From NCBI GenBank assembly GCA_934589665.1, contig CAKTOJ010000003.1, positions 1 through 44,954 on the forward strand: a stretch of 44,954 nucleotides of DNA. Direction: 5' to 3'. This document shows positions 23,828 to 33,489 of this stretch, piece after piece. Positions within the stretch are counted from its first letter, which is position 1. Each line of letters starts with the position of its first letter. A model generated the notes under the pieces. That model had not been told where the DNA came from. It did no database searches and saw nothing but the letters and a program-made list of their open reading frames with translations. A program made the position numbers and the translations under genes. This DNA comes from an uncultured Oscillospiraceae bacterium (GTDB lineage Bacteria > Bacillota > Clostridia > Oscillospirales > Oscillospiraceae).

Positions 23828-26800
23828 TTACTTCCAGACGGCGTACAGGCCGATAATACCAGTCTCCGGTTTTCCGGCGATGTTGTCCGGGTTCCGGGGT
23901 TCAATCGACTCAACCTTATTTTCATAACCGGTACCATTGTTATAGGTCGCATACCAGCCCTGGAAGGTCTTTCCCGCGTCCGTCATCTCTTCATCCACCG
24001 GATCCGGCAGAGTGAAGCCCTCGCCGTCCACAGTATAGCTCGTGTACTGCGCGTCCATCTCGTAGGTATGCTTACTAAGGTTCTTCCAGTAGGTAATTGA
24101 GAACGTCCGTGGCTCCCAGATGGGCGTAAAGGTGACATTGCCGATGCTGCCCGGCAGCATCGAGAGGGAGACGCTCGTACCGCCGTACTGCCCTGTTTCC
24201 ACCTCACTCTTGAACTTCACATTCGGATTGTCAGCGGTCCAGCCCTTCAGGCGGTATCGGGCCTTCGACGGCTGGTTGTTGTACAGCTTCAGGGGCTCCT
24301 CTTCCGTGTAGCTGTTCTTCAGGAAGGTCGCCTTGTAATCCTTCCGTAGGCCGGCATACTCCCCCCATTCACCGCCGCCCAGATCATAGCTGATCGTGTA
24401 GACCACCGGATTCATCCATGCATAGAAGGTCTTGTCCTCCAGCGTCTTCTCCGGGTCGGTCGGATCGAAGGAGCCTACCAGCTGGTCTGTTTTGAATGAT
24501 TCGGGTTGACCGTCGAGGAAATAGGAACTATAGAGACCCCAGCCCTTGAATTCGCGACCCCACTCGTTTTCGGGCTTGCCGGTGAGATAAACCACGCCGT
24601 CCACCGCTGTGTAGGTGCTCGGCTCTACGCCGGTCAGTTCCTTCTCTGTCTTCGTCTTCTCGTCATAATACTTGTAGGTGATCTTGTACTCAATGGGATC
24701 CCACACGGCATAGAGCGTCACGCTGCCGTCCTTGTCCGCCGTCAGACTTGCGACCTCCTGCACCGGCTGATAGACCACCGCTCCATCCGGCTCGGTCGCC
24801 CAGCCCGCCAGCGTGCAGCCCCTCCTGTAGAAGTAATAAGTGAACTTCTTGCTATTCGTGACATCATACAGCGCCTGTGTTGTGTCATAAGTAAAGCGCT
24901 GCGATATCTGCTTAGGCGTATCTTCGTTCCACATGCTTCCTCCATTGGCGTCAAAGTAAACCGTATAATTGTTCGCCACAGGCATAAAGTCATAATCGGA
25001 GTAGATGTTCGGGCTAAGCGTATCAAAGTCCGCCTCAGCCCTGATATCCCATTTGTCCTGCCAAAAGACCGCGTGGTGCCAGCTGTAGCCGGCCGGCGCA
25101 TCCAAAGGCTTGATCTTGCCCTCATAGTAGTATGGAATGACTCTTGTGCTGCCGTCGAGATAGTGGAAGGTCGCCGTGCTGGCCTTGCGGTCATAGTAGA
25201 GCTTGATCTTCTCCATGCCGTAGTTGGCAAAGAACGATACTGCATCCGTGGCTTTGGACAACGTGAGCATACTGTCGCCCTCGCCGATCGTAAGGCGCTT
25301 GAGCGTGATCATGCCCTCATAATTGATCGTCTTGCAGAGACTCCGGTCTACAAATCCCATGGGCTCATAGAGCTCGATCGTTCGCCCGGTCTTCAAATGC
25401 TTGGTTTCCGTCTTTGCCAGCGCATAGTTTCCGTCGGGATCCATCACATAATGTTCAATGGTGACATCCTGTTCCAGATAAGTCAAATCCGCCGCAAGCA
25501 CCACAGTCTTCGCCGGCATGGTGAAGGGGAAGCTGCAGATCCCCTCGGTCGATCTCCAGCCGTTGAAGGTAACGCCGCGCAGCTTGATATCCGGCTCAGA
25601 AACAGCCGCGCCGTAGTAGACCATCTGCGAATCGGGCAGAGGAGATTCCTCTCCACTCTCGAGATCCTCGATACCGGCAGGCACAGACCATTTCAGCCTA
25701 TATTTTCCGCGCTCGTAATACAGCTTCACCGTCTTGCCCGCCGCGACGACAACCGAAGTGACCTTCGCGCCGTCCGCCTCACCGTTTTCCGTGGCGTAGG
25801 CCGGGGCGATACCGTAGGTATCGTCCTCGCCCGCAACGATCAGGCTTTCGTTTTGCAGGGTCGAAACCTCCGGCGTTTCGCCCGTGCGGTAGCCGCTCAC
25901 CTCATTGCTGCGCTCGAGCTTATAATTGCCGTCCACATCCATGACGTAATGCTCCACCGTAAAGGCGGTCTTCTCCGCAGCCCAGTCGGCCCGCAGCGTC
26001 ACGCCGCCGGTGATGATGTCGCCGGCACTCACATAGGTCTTGTCTCCGGCACTCGCGTCATACCAGCCCATAAACTCGAAGCCTGTCTTTTGGATCTTCT
26101 CGGGCGCAAACGCCGCACCGTAGTAGTATTCTGCGCTGGCAGGATAACTCCCGCCATTGGTGAGGACGCCGCCATCCGCGTCAAAGGTCACCGTGTACTT
26201 CACACGGTCGTAGTAGACCTTGATGGTCATATTCTCCCTGATCTCAGCAGTTTCCTCCGTGACTGCGGTTCCGTCGATCTCCGTCCGGACATAGACGAAC
26301 TGTCCCTCCACAGCCTTAGTGCGCAGTGTCGTCAGGTCAAGCTGGCTGCCGGCACCGCCGGCGGGTCTCTGCGTATCGGCAAGCTGATAGACGCCGTTTA
26401 CATCCATGACATAATGCTCTACCGTGTAATTCACCGCATTGAGCAGCCATCCGGCGTAGAGCTTCAGCGCACCGTTGGGCATCGTCGTTCCATTGAAGCG
26501 GGTGCTGCAGGCCTCATCCGTATACCAGCCGGTAAATGCGTAGCCCGCCTGTTCCGGCGTTTTCAGCGCAAGTTTCTGACCATAACGCAGGGTCTGTTTT
26601 TCGCTGCCGCTGAGTGTACCGCCTCTGGTATCCAGCGTCAGGGAATACGTCAGGCGGTCGTAGTAGAGCTTGACCACCGTATCGCCTCTGCCGCTGATGC
26701 TGGTCTGTTCAAACGGCTTTGCTGCGGCAAAACCGGGATAGCTCTTGGCCTGTGCCGCCGTCAGAGCACCGGTGGTTCCGATGCAGTTGTCTGTTTCGGT

Positions 26801-29800
26801 CAGCTCGTAGCCCTCTTCATCCGCCTTCTGCTGATAATGCTCCACCTTGTAGGCGGTGCCGGTGCCGGCGATCCACTCTGCCTGATAGGTGACCTCTTCC
26901 GCAGGCATCGTCTTCGGCAGCTCCGGCTTCCAGTTCAGGGTGTAGCCGTCTCTGGTGAGCTCCGGCGGCGTCAGCGGCGCGCCATAACGCACCGTTGTGC
27001 TGCGGATGTCTGCACCGTCGGCATCCTGAAAGGTCAGTGTGTACGTATTCCGGTCATAATAGCGCCTGAGCACCAGCGATCCGCTGCCGGTCACCGTGCC
27101 GGTGACCTTGCGATCCGCATGACCGGTATTCTCCGCAAGGCCCGGATCCGCACTCTCCGCGGCGGTCACCGCGGCGCCGGTAGCGGCGGATCCCGGAATC
27201 GTCTCGGCAAGGCTGTAATCGTCGTCGGATACATTCTGCACCCAGATCTGCGTGACATAGCCGGTGGAAGCATTGGGTGTCCACTGCGCCTTGACCTTCA
27301 GATTTTCAGCGGGCATCGTCTCCGGCAGCGCCGGCAGCCACCCTGCGAAGGTATAGCCGGCCTTGGTGGGTGTGCCGACGGAAATGTGTGCGCCGTAATC
27401 CAGTCTGCGGTCATTTATCACGCTGCCGCCGTCGGTATCAAAGGTGATGGTATACTGCTTCACGGTCCATCCGGCGGTGAGTGTATGCTCTCCCGCCGTG
27501 CCCACCGTGGTCGTATCGTCCACCCTCCGGCTGTTCAGATACCATCCGGTAAAGGCATAGCCTTCGCGCACCGGCTCCGGCAGCGTGCCGTAGGCCTCGC
27601 CATATGTGACCTGCCGGTCCTCGGGGGCCTGCGCGGGAGACGCATCGAAATGCACGGTATAGAGATTGCCGGTCCACATTGCCGTAACGGTCAGATTCTC
27701 CGGCGGCATACTCTCAGGCAGAGCCGGAGACCATCCCGCGAAGGTGTAGCCGGTTTTGGAGGGCGCTGCGGGCGCGGTAACCGCCGTGCCGTAATTCTGC
27801 GTGATCGGGCTGACCGCCGTGCCTCCGTCGGTATTAAACGTGATGGTGATGCGCTTGATCTGCCACCGCGCCGTGATCGTCAGATCGCCGGCAGGCATGG
27901 TGGACGGGATCGTTCGGTCCCAGCCAATGAAGGCATAGCCGGGGCGGGTCGGATCGGCAGGCTTTGTCACCGCTGTGCCGTAGTCTCCGCGGATGGGAGC
28001 GGTCTCTGAGCCGCCCTCGCCGGTGACAAAGGTGATGGTGTACTGTTTTGCCGTCCACTTGGCATAGAGCGTCATGTTCTGCACAGGCATGGTGCCCGCA
28101 GTAAATTCCTGCCCCTCGCTGCAGGCCGCATCCTGATACCAGCCTCCGAAGGTATAGCCCTCCCGCTCAGGCCTGGGCAGAGTTATGGCAAGGCCGCCGT
28201 ACTGCCTGATCGGGCTGACGGAGCTGCCGCCCTGCGCATCAAACGTCAGCGTATACTGGTCGCGGCCGTAGTAAATTTTCACCACGGTCTTCTCCTGTCC
28301 GGAGATGATGGCCTTGTTGGTCTCGTTGATCTCTCTTCCGTTGACAGAGGCTCTCACAAAGTTCAGGCCCTCCGCCGTGAGCAGGCGGCTTCTGAACTCG
28401 ATCTCAGCATCCGTCGTCCCGGTCAGCTCCTCCGCTTCTGCCAGAACATAGCGGTTATTGGCATCGGGCGTGTAGTGCTCGATGCGGTAAGGCGTATCGG
28501 TGTCAGCCTTCCACCGGGCGTAAAACGTCACGGGCCGCGTGACCTGGAAGCCGTTTTGAAGATCCTCGCGCGTGTAGGCTCTCCCCTCGTCATCCACATA
28601 GCCAAGGAACTGATAGCCGCCCACACTCAGGAAGGTGGGATAGGTCGTATCCTCGTACCGGCTGCTCCATCTGATCGGGCTCAGGCCTGTCTTTGTGCTC
28701 AGCTCACCGTAATCAAAGGTCACAGGAAGGCTGAGGCGGTAGTAATACACCCGGTAGACCGTAGAGCCGTCGCCGTTGATCTTCCCATCCGCCCTGTATT
28801 GCAGGCCGAAATACTCATAATCCTTTTTACAGCCGCTGGCAGTGAGCACCGCATTGGTCGTCCCCTTGAGGTTTTCAGTCTCATACAGCACCATATCGCC
28901 GTTGAGGGCCTCGCGGTAATGTTCCACCTGATAGGGCGTGTCGGTATTGGCCCTCCAGTGGGCATAAAGATAGATATTTGCACGAGTCGGCATCTTGCCG
29001 GGATTGGTGTATGGGCTACCGCTGTTGGTAAACCAGCCGAGGAACGTATAGCCGGGCCGCACAGGGTCGGCGGGCCACTTGTCGGAAATATCCGCTCCAT
29101 TCAGTGCCGAGAGCATGGGAACATCGCTGCCGCCATTGGAGTTGAAGTGAATATAACCGCTGTTGCCCGGATTGTACCACGATACCTTGACTGTGCGGCT
29201 GATCGGTTCAGACGTGAACGCCAGCTTGTCATTTTTCCATGTGATGGTAACATCGCAGCTGTCGCTGGAGCCGATCACTTCCGTAAGTCTCATGATGTTG
29301 CCGTTCGGTTCGTAGGTGAACCTCGGATTGCTCAGCGTGATATAGAAGCGGCTTTCCGTGTCATCATCATAGTTCTCCGTGGAAGTCTCTCCGGTCTTCA
29401 TATCCATGTACTTCATGCTGAACAGCTCAGACGGCAGCTCGAACGACTGGGAGATATAAAACGCCTGATTGGCCAGCTTATCGTCCGCAGCATAGTCAAA
29501 GTCATAGATGTTGTTCTGCGCGCCTGCGCTCCACAGCGGCCACTCCGCCTCGTAGAGCGTCGGCTGATAGGTCAGCTTGTCGCTTGAGAAGAGCTGTGCC
29601 TTGAACGTGATCTTGAGATAAAGTCCGATCTCAACGAACATCGCGCCGGAGGCATTGGAATCCTTCCCCCCGCTTTTTGTCCAGCTCAGATGATAATAGA
29701 AGTAACCCCACAGCCGCGCGTAGGCGCCCGCCTCGGCCGTAATGCCGATGGAATCCATCCTGAGTGAAAACAGTCCTATCCCGATCTCAAATTCCACGCC

Positions 29801-32800
29801 CGCGCGAATGCCGATCGTGCCCATGACGTAGAAGTCGAAGTTGTAGTTTGCCTCCTCCAGATCGATCGTCTGATTGGTCGACTGCTTATGGAAGAGCTGC
29901 AGGGAGAAATTGTAGCGCTTGGCCACACTGTAGGAGAAGGTCATGCCAAGCGTGACATACACATTCGCGCTGACTACGAAATCCGCGCTGATGCCGTAAA
30001 CGAGGATATGAAGCTTATCGACAGGACCTTCCTTGGAGAAGATCTCCTGCCGGAACAGCTCCACCCAGTTGTCCTCCGCATCCTCCATCATCGCGGCGTA
30101 TTTCTCCGCAAGGCTGCCGCCGACGGTGCCGTTCCACTCAACATCCTCGCCAAGGAATTGTTCCTTGGCCTCCATCAGCTCGGTGATCTGCTTGCCGATC
30201 TCGATGATCTTGTTCTCTGCACCGCTTCCGGTCACGCTTTTCCAATCATAGCCGGTATCATTGTCACCGCTCACCGTTTTTGCAGTAGCGGTAATGCCGA
30301 TCCCCGTGTAGGTGCCGAGATCGATATTCGCGTTGAGCTGATAATCGTAGATATAGGGGAAGATCCACGCCCACTTCCAGATCGCGCCGCCGCTGGTGTT
30401 GACGCTGATGAGCACCTCCTGTTCAAAGATGGCCTGCACAACGATCTCAAGCTTGTCGCCCACCTCGATCTTAAAGCGGATCGCCAGCTCGGCGCGCACG
30501 CCATAGCTGCCGTCAAAGTGCTGGAGCACCTTGCCTGCGGCGATGGTCGCCTCGACCTTTTTCTCCGTGATCTTCGCCTTGCCGGCCATGAGCGCCATAT
30601 CGCCCTCGCCCACCGGCGTTCCGTCGTCATACGTGATCGAATAGGAGGACAGATCCATGTCCAGATCATCGCTCAACTCGCGGAAGCCGTCGGTTTCCAT
30701 GGCAAGCGCGGCAAGATATTGTGAAGCCTCCTCCACGAAGCCGCTCTCGATGGCCTGACGCTCCATGCCGGCCTCGATCTCTGCCTTCTGCGCAGCGGTC
30801 AGCTCGACCTTCTCATTGCGCGTGCTGTAGAGGTCCATCGCCGCAAGGACTGCCGACTGCTCGACCGGTGTATAGACGATCGTATACTCTCCGCTCTCCT
30901 CGTCGAAGCTGACGCCGGTGATCAGGCCGTATACCGTCGAAAGGTCCTCTCCGCTGCCGTTCTCATCGAACGTACCGGTGTAAAGGGCCAGATAGTCACC
31001 GATATCCACCGTTGTCTGCGCACCGAGCCCCATGGCGGAATACTTGTCGTCGGTGAATATCATGGTCTCTTCATCGACCGTAAGGATATTGCCATCCGTT
31101 GTATCCTTGTCCGCATCCGCGCTCACGGGCAGCACATCCGGCGTGAAAAGCACGTCCTTCGACTCTGCCGTTTTATAATGATATGTATCGCCGTTGACCG
31201 CCGTGATCTCCACATAGGCCACCGCGCCGTCCGCACTCGTGCCGGAGGTGTCGACTGTACGCAGGTCAGGGCGCGTGCCGCTGTAGATGGCGGCGGTGTC
31301 GCCCACGGCGATGTCTCCGCCGGTGTAGCGGAATGTGCCGGTATACTTATTCTGCTCCACACTGCCGCTCTCGGCGGAGGCGGTGAACAGTCCGTCGAGC
31401 GCCGTTCCGGTCATATTGTCCACGCTCTCTGCGGGAATAAACTTCACGCCGTCCGCGAGCCTGAGGTTATCCGTCTTATCCTTCTCCGTGATGATGTTCA
31501 GCACACGCACGCTCTGCGCCTGCTCCGCGCCATTCACCACAAATCGGGCGCCGGAATCCGCCTTGAGCTCCACACGGTAGGTCTGGCCCTGCTCCGCAGC
31601 GAAGCTCACCACACCGTTTTTCTCCTCGAAGATAACCGTCTCGTTGTTCGCCGTCACCTGAATGAAGGAATCGATGCAGCCGTCGGCATAGCCGCTGACG
31701 GTGAAGCTATAACTGCCCGCACCCGCCGCCGGAACGGTCACGGTCACATAGTTGGGCGTCTCCGCCTCGTTGGCGTTGACCGCTGCGACTGTGCCCATTC
31801 TGGCATAGAGCGTCATGTGGCGCTTCACGGTATCCTCCGCACCGACGGGCTGCGTCAGGGCGCTGTCATAGTACCAGCCGAAGAAAGCGCTGCCCTGCTG
31901 CGTTGGAGTCGGAAGCTCAGAGATCTTCGTTCCGTCAGGGCAGAGCCGTTTCTCCGGAAGCGTTACCTCTCCTTCGATCTCCTGCGCACCGACGGCAAAA
32001 CTGACCTCATAATAGGTTGTGGTGGTCGTGCCGCCGCCCGAGCTGCCGCCCGTGGATCCGCCGCCCGTGGATCCGCCGCCCGCGGGCGGCTGCTCCTCAG
32101 GCTTCTTATCGCCGCTCCCCTGTGCGCTGCCCGGCTCGACGCTCACGCGCTCCGAGGGAACACCCGGCTCGGAGTACCACGTCTCCACGGCCTTGTCCGT
32201 GCGCTCGCAGAGCACCGCGGTCTGCGCGCGGGTCGCCTTGTCCTTCGGCGCGAAGTTCACACCGTCACCGTTGAGCAGACCCAGCGCCCAGAGCTTGCCC
32301 ACCGCGGAGCGCGCCCACTTGGACACGCGGTCGAGGTCGGCAGGCTTCGTCGTGACGCTCGTCTCCGCCTCCGGCATCGCGTCAAAGGCCTCGAAGTAGC
32401 GCACGAAGAACACCGCCATCTGCTCGCGCGTGATCTCCTCGTCCGGAGAGAACCTCCCGTCCCCCGTGCCGGTGGTGATGCCGTAGCGCGCCGCCCACTG
32501 GACGTAGGGCGCGTACCACGCCGTGGCCTTCACGTCGGTAAAGCCGCTCTCCCCGGCGTAGTCCGCCGCCTTGACGCCCGCCATGCGGCCGAGCACCGTG
32601 ACGAACATCGCGCGCGTCATCGGGCCGTTCGGCTCAAAGGTCGTCGCACTCGTGCCGTTGAAAAAGCCGTTGGCGCGGGCGTAAAGCACCGCCGCCTCGT
32701 ACCAGCTTCCCCGCTTGACGTCGGTGAACGGGTTCTCCGGCGCTGCCGTCTCCGTCTGGGTCCGGCCCGCCGCCGTCTCCGCAAGGTTCTTTACCTCGTC

Positions 32801-32875
32801 CGCCAGCACATTGGCGGGCACGAGCGTAAAGACCATGCAGAAGACCAGCAGCAAACTTACGATCCGTTTCTTCAT
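23828..32875 (-). CDS. Giant SLH-anchored repeat protein, 3015 aa
   Basis: Signal peptide (1-25), three SLH repeats (48-230), a Gly/Ser/Thr-rich linker (248-286) and one InlB-type repeat. A region of about 900 residues without known motifs follows (about 360-1290), with strand-like stretches such as VEFEIGIGLFSLRMDSIGI. The rest is a long array: at least 14 InlB/Flg_new-type repeats (GYTFAGW, GYAFTGW, GFEFMGW) interleaved with six MucBP-like units beginning VEHY, IEHY or similar plus one more divergent one. Such arrays form extended stalks that bind host glycans or proteins in other Firmicutes; binding here is not shown. AAGGGAGAG precedes the ATG at 32875. It is co-transcribed with the SLH protease downstream. 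It is the largest gene in the window and intact. Confidence 0.88.
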   Translation of the reverse strand: MKKRIVSLLLVFCMVFTLVPANVLADEVKNLAETAAGRTQTETAAPENPFTDVKRGSWYEAAVLYARANGFFNGTSATTFEPNGPMTRAMFVTVLGRMAGVKAADYAGESGFTDVKATAWYAPYVQWAARYGITTGTGDGRFSPDEEITREQMAVFFVRYFEAFDAMPEAETSVTTKPADLDRVSKWARSAVGKLWALGLLNGDGVNFAPKDKATRAQTAVLCERTDKAVETWYSEPGVPSERVSVEPGSAQGSGDKKPEEQPPAGGGSTGGGSTGGSSGGGTTTTTYYEVSFAVGAQEIEGEVTLPEKRLCPDGTKISELPTPTQQGSAFFGWYYDSALTQPVGAEDTVKRHMTLYARMGTVAAVNANEAETPNYVTVTVPAAGAGSYSFTVSGYADGCIDSFIQVTANNETVIFEEKNGVVSFAAEQGQTYRVELKADSGARFVVNGAEQAQSVRVLNIITEKDKTDNLRLADGVKFIPAESVDNMTGTALDGLFTASAESGSVEQNKYTGTFRYTGGDIAVGDTAAIYSGTRPDLRTVDTSGTSADGAVAYVEITAVNGDTYHYKTAESKDVLFTPDVLPVSADADKDTTDGNILTVDEETMIFTDDKYSAMGLGAQTTVDIGDYLALYTGTFDENGSGEDLSTVYGLITGVSFDEESGEYTIVYTPVEQSAVLAAMDLYSTRNEKVELTAAQKAEIEAGMERQAIESGFVEEASQYLAALAMETDGFRELSDDLDMDLSSYSITYDDGTPVGEGDMALMAGKAKITEKKVEATIAAGKVLQHFDGSYGVRAELAIRFKIEVGDKLEIVVQAIFEQEVLISVNTSGGAIWKWAWIFPYIYDYQLNANIDLGTYTGIGITATAKTVSGDNDTGYDWKSVTGSGAENKIIEIGKQITELMEAKEQFLGEDVEWNGTVGGSLAEKYAAMMEDAEDNWVELFRQEIFSKEGPVDKLHILVYGISADFVVSANVYVTLGMTFSYSVAKRYNFSLQLFHKQSTNQTIDLEEANYNFDFYVMGTIGIRAGVEFEIGIGLFSLRMDSIGITAEAGAYARLWGYFYYHLSWTKSGGKDSNASGAMFVEIGLYLKITFKAQLFSSDKLTYQPTLYEAEWPLWSAGAQNNIYDFDYAADDKLANQAFYISQSFELPSELFSMKYMDMKTGETSTENYDDDTESRFYITLSNPRFTYEPNGNIMRLTEVIGSSDSCDVTITWKNDKLAFTSEPISRTVKVSWYNPGNSGYIHFNSNGGSDVPMLSALNGADISDKWPADPVRPGYTFLGWFTNSGSPYTNPGKMPTRANIYLYAHWRANTDTPYQVEHYREALNGDMVLYETENLKGTTNAVLTASGCKKDYEYFGLQYRADGKINGDGSTVYRVYYYRLSLPVTFDYGELSTKTGLSPIRWSSRYEDTTYPTFLSVGGYQFLGYVDDEGRAYTREDLQNGFQVTRPVTFYARWKADTDTPYRIEHYTPDANNRYVLAEAEELTGTTDAEIEFRSRLLTAEGLNFVRASVNGREINETNKAIISGQEKTVVKIYYGRDQYTLTFDAQGGSSVSPIRQYGGLAITLPRPEREGYTFGGWYQDAACSEGQEFTAGTMPVQNMTLYAKWTAKQYTITFVTGEGGSETAPIRGDYGTAVTKPADPTRPGYAFIGWDRTIPSTMPAGDLTITARWQIKRITITFNTDGGTAVSPITQNYGTAVTAPAAPSKTGYTFAGWSPALPESMPPENLTVTAMWTGNLYTVHFDASPAQAPEDRQVTYGEAYGTLPEPVREGYAFTGWYLNSRRVDDTTTVGTAGEHTLTAGWTVKQYTITFDTDGGSVINDRRLDYGAHISVGTPTKAGYTFAGWLPALPETMPAENLKVKAQWTPNASTGYVTQIWVQNVSDDDYSLAETIPGSAATGAAVTAAESADPGLAENTGHADRKVTGTVTGSGSLVLRRYYDRNTYTLTFQDADGADIRSTTVRYGAPLTPPELTRDGYTLNWKPELPKTMPAEEVTYQAEWIAGTGTAYKVEHYQQKADEEGYELTETDNCIGTTGALTAAQAKSYPGFAAAKPFEQTSISGRGDTVVKLYYDRLTYSLTLDTRGGTLSGSEKQTLRYGQKLALKTPEQAGYAFTGWYTDEACSTRFNGTTMPNGALKLYAGWLLNAVNYTVEHYVMDVNGVYQLADTQRPAGGAGSQLDLTTLRTKAVEGQFVYVRTEIDGTAVTEETAEIRENMTIKVYYDRVKYTVTFDADGGVLTNGGSYPASAEYYYGAAFAPEKIQKTGFEFMGWYDASAGDKTYVSAGDIITGGVTLRADWAAEKTAFTVEHYVMDVDGNYKLERSNEVSGYRTGETPEVSTLQNESLIVAGEDDTYGIAPAYATENGEADGAKVTSVVVAAGKTVKLYYERGKYRLKWSVPAGIEDLESGEESPLPDSQMVYYGAAVSEPDIKLRGVTFNGWRSTEGICSFPFTMPAKTVVLAADLTYLEQDVTIEHYVMDPDGNYALAKTETKHLKTGRTIELYEPMGFVDRSLCKTINYEGMITLKRLTIGEGDSMLTLSKATDAVSFFANYGMEKIKLYYDRKASTATFHYLDGSTRVIPYYYEGKIKPLDAPAGYSWHHAVFWQDKWDIRAEADFDTLSPNIYSDYDFMPVANNYTVYFDANGGSMWNEDTPKQISQRFTYDTTQALYDVTNSKKFTYYFYRRGCTLAGWATEPDGAVVYQPVQEVASLTADKDGSVTLYAVWDPIEYKITYKYYDEKTKTEKELTGVEPSTYTAVDGVVYLTGKPENEWGREFKGWGLYSSYFLDGQPESFKTDQLVGSFDPTDPEKTLEDKTFYAWMNPVVYTISYDLGGGEWGEYAGLRKDYKATFLKNSYTEEEPLKLYNNQPSKARYRLKGWTADNPNVKFKSEVETGQYGGTSVSLSMLPGSIGNVTFTPIWEPRTFSITYWKNLSKHTYEMDAQYTSYTVDGEGFTLPDPVDEEMTDAGKTFQGWYATYNNGTGYENKVESIEPRNPDNIAGKPETGIIGLYAVWK

Positions 32876-32927
32876 ACCGTCTCTCCCTTCTAAATTCCGC
32901 GCGGCCGCCTCCGGTGTTTAGGCAATT

Positions 32928-32973
32928 GCTTCTCCCCCAAATGGGGGAGAAGCAGGGTCCCCGGGGACCCTGC
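32928..32973. repeat. Two adjacent palindromes in the leader of the giant gene
   Basis: The first pairs GCTTCTCCCCC (32928-32938) with its complement (32943-32953); the second is a perfect 22-bp palindrome (32952-32973) centred on CCCCGGGG. Both would be transcribed in the leader of the giant gene and fold strongly. They may be a dispersed intergenic repeat or an attenuator; no T-run follows. Confidence 0.6.
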
Positions 32974-33099
32974 CGCGCGGTTTTCCGGTGATTCTACATA
33001 GGAAAGTATATCAGTTTTTTGAAAAAAGGAGTGCGGACGGCCTGAAATGTATGGATTTTCGCCTCGAAATGCGTCGACCGCCGCAAAGGAGATGCCGGT

Positions 33100-33174
33100 G
33101 CGGCAGTCCCTGCGGACACCTGAGGCAGAATCCCATCTCGTTTCAGCCGGCAGTGCGCGGCATACCGCGTCCTG
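33100..33174 (+). repeat. Dispersed repeat, copy B
   Basis: Matches copy A at 18307-18381 over its whole length. The terminal hairpin is less perfect here (CAGTGCGCGG with CCGCGTCCTG). It is intergenic, 9 nt before the operator region of the partition operon. Confidence 0.75.
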
Positions 33175-33183
33175 CCGCCGTTT

Positions 33184-33262
33184 ATTTGACGTCAAATCTC
33201 CCACATTCCCCTTGACTTTTCGCCGCGATGATGTCATAATATTTTTCAGAAAATGACATCAT
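33184..33262 (+). promoter_or_regulatory. Iterated operator of the partition operon
   Basis: Three TGAYRTCA boxes: TGACGTCA (33187-33194, inside a perfect 14-bp palindrome 33184-33197), TGATGTCA (33229-33236) and TGACATCA (33254-33261). The last two form a 10-bp inverted repeat (33228-33237 with 33253-33262). They overlap the promoter, which suggests autorepression by the RHH protein or centromere binding. Confidence 0.6.
33212..33240 (+). promoter_or_regulatory. Promoter of the RHH-ParA-ParB operon
   Basis: TTGACT (33212-33217), exactly 17 bp, then CATAAT (33235-33240). The -10 lies within one operator arm. The leader holds a small CCCCG/CGGGG hairpin. Confidence 0.65.
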
Positions 33263-33315
33263 AATGTCAAGCCCCGTCGAATTTCGGGGTTGACTTTACC
33301 AAAGGGGGAGCGCAC

Positions 33316-33489
33316 ATGGAGGAAGCAAAGGTCAAGATGCTCGTCTACGCCACGCCGGACGAGCGGCGGCGCATCAAGCTCGCCGCAACGAAGCTGGGCA
33401 TGAGCATGACGCAGTTCATGCTCGACACGATCATGGAGCAGGTCGAAAGCGTAGAGGAGATCGAGCGGAAGGGGGCGGAGAATAAGTGA
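33316..33489 (+). CDS. Small ribbon-helix-helix-like protein, 57 aa
   Basis: Starts MEEAKVKMLVYATPDERRRI, a short beta strand followed by two amphipathic helices (RRRIKLAATKLGMS and TQFMLDTIMEQVE), the plan of RHH repressors such as CopG/Arc and plasmid ParG-like proteins. GGGGGAG lies 5-6 nt before the ATG at 33316, and the stop overlaps the GTG start of ParA in GTGA. It probably binds the TGAYRTCA boxes upstream as a dimer and controls the operon, or serves as a centromere-binding protein. The identification is by pattern only; the protein is too short for a firm family call. Confidence 0.7.
   Translation: MEEAKVKMLVYATPDERRRIKLAATKLGMSMTQFMLDTIMEQVESVEEIERKGAENK

Larger units (their letters stand above)
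32876..33315. other. Intergenic region between divergent giant-protein and partition genes
   Basis: 440 bp without a credible gene. It holds, in order, the ribosome site of the giant gene, two large palindromes (32928-32973), a weak TATACT-like -10 on the minus strand near 33006, copy B of the dispersed repeat (33100-33174), and the operator/promoter of the RHH-ParA-ParB operon (33184-33262). Confidence 0.7.

Noticed and set aside
24506..28009. Open frame of 1167 codons opposite the giant gene
   Set aside because: No recognisable domain; the minus-strand frame carries repeated GYTFAGW and VEHY modules and is clearly coding.
33100..33174. Dispersed repeat considered as a CRISPR repeat
   Set aside because: Only two distant copies, no spacers and no cas genes.
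33184..33197. 14-bp palindrome read as a chromosomal parS site
   Set aside because: It does not match the TGTTTCACGTGAAACA consensus; it shares its core with the other promoter-proximal boxes, so an operator is likelier.
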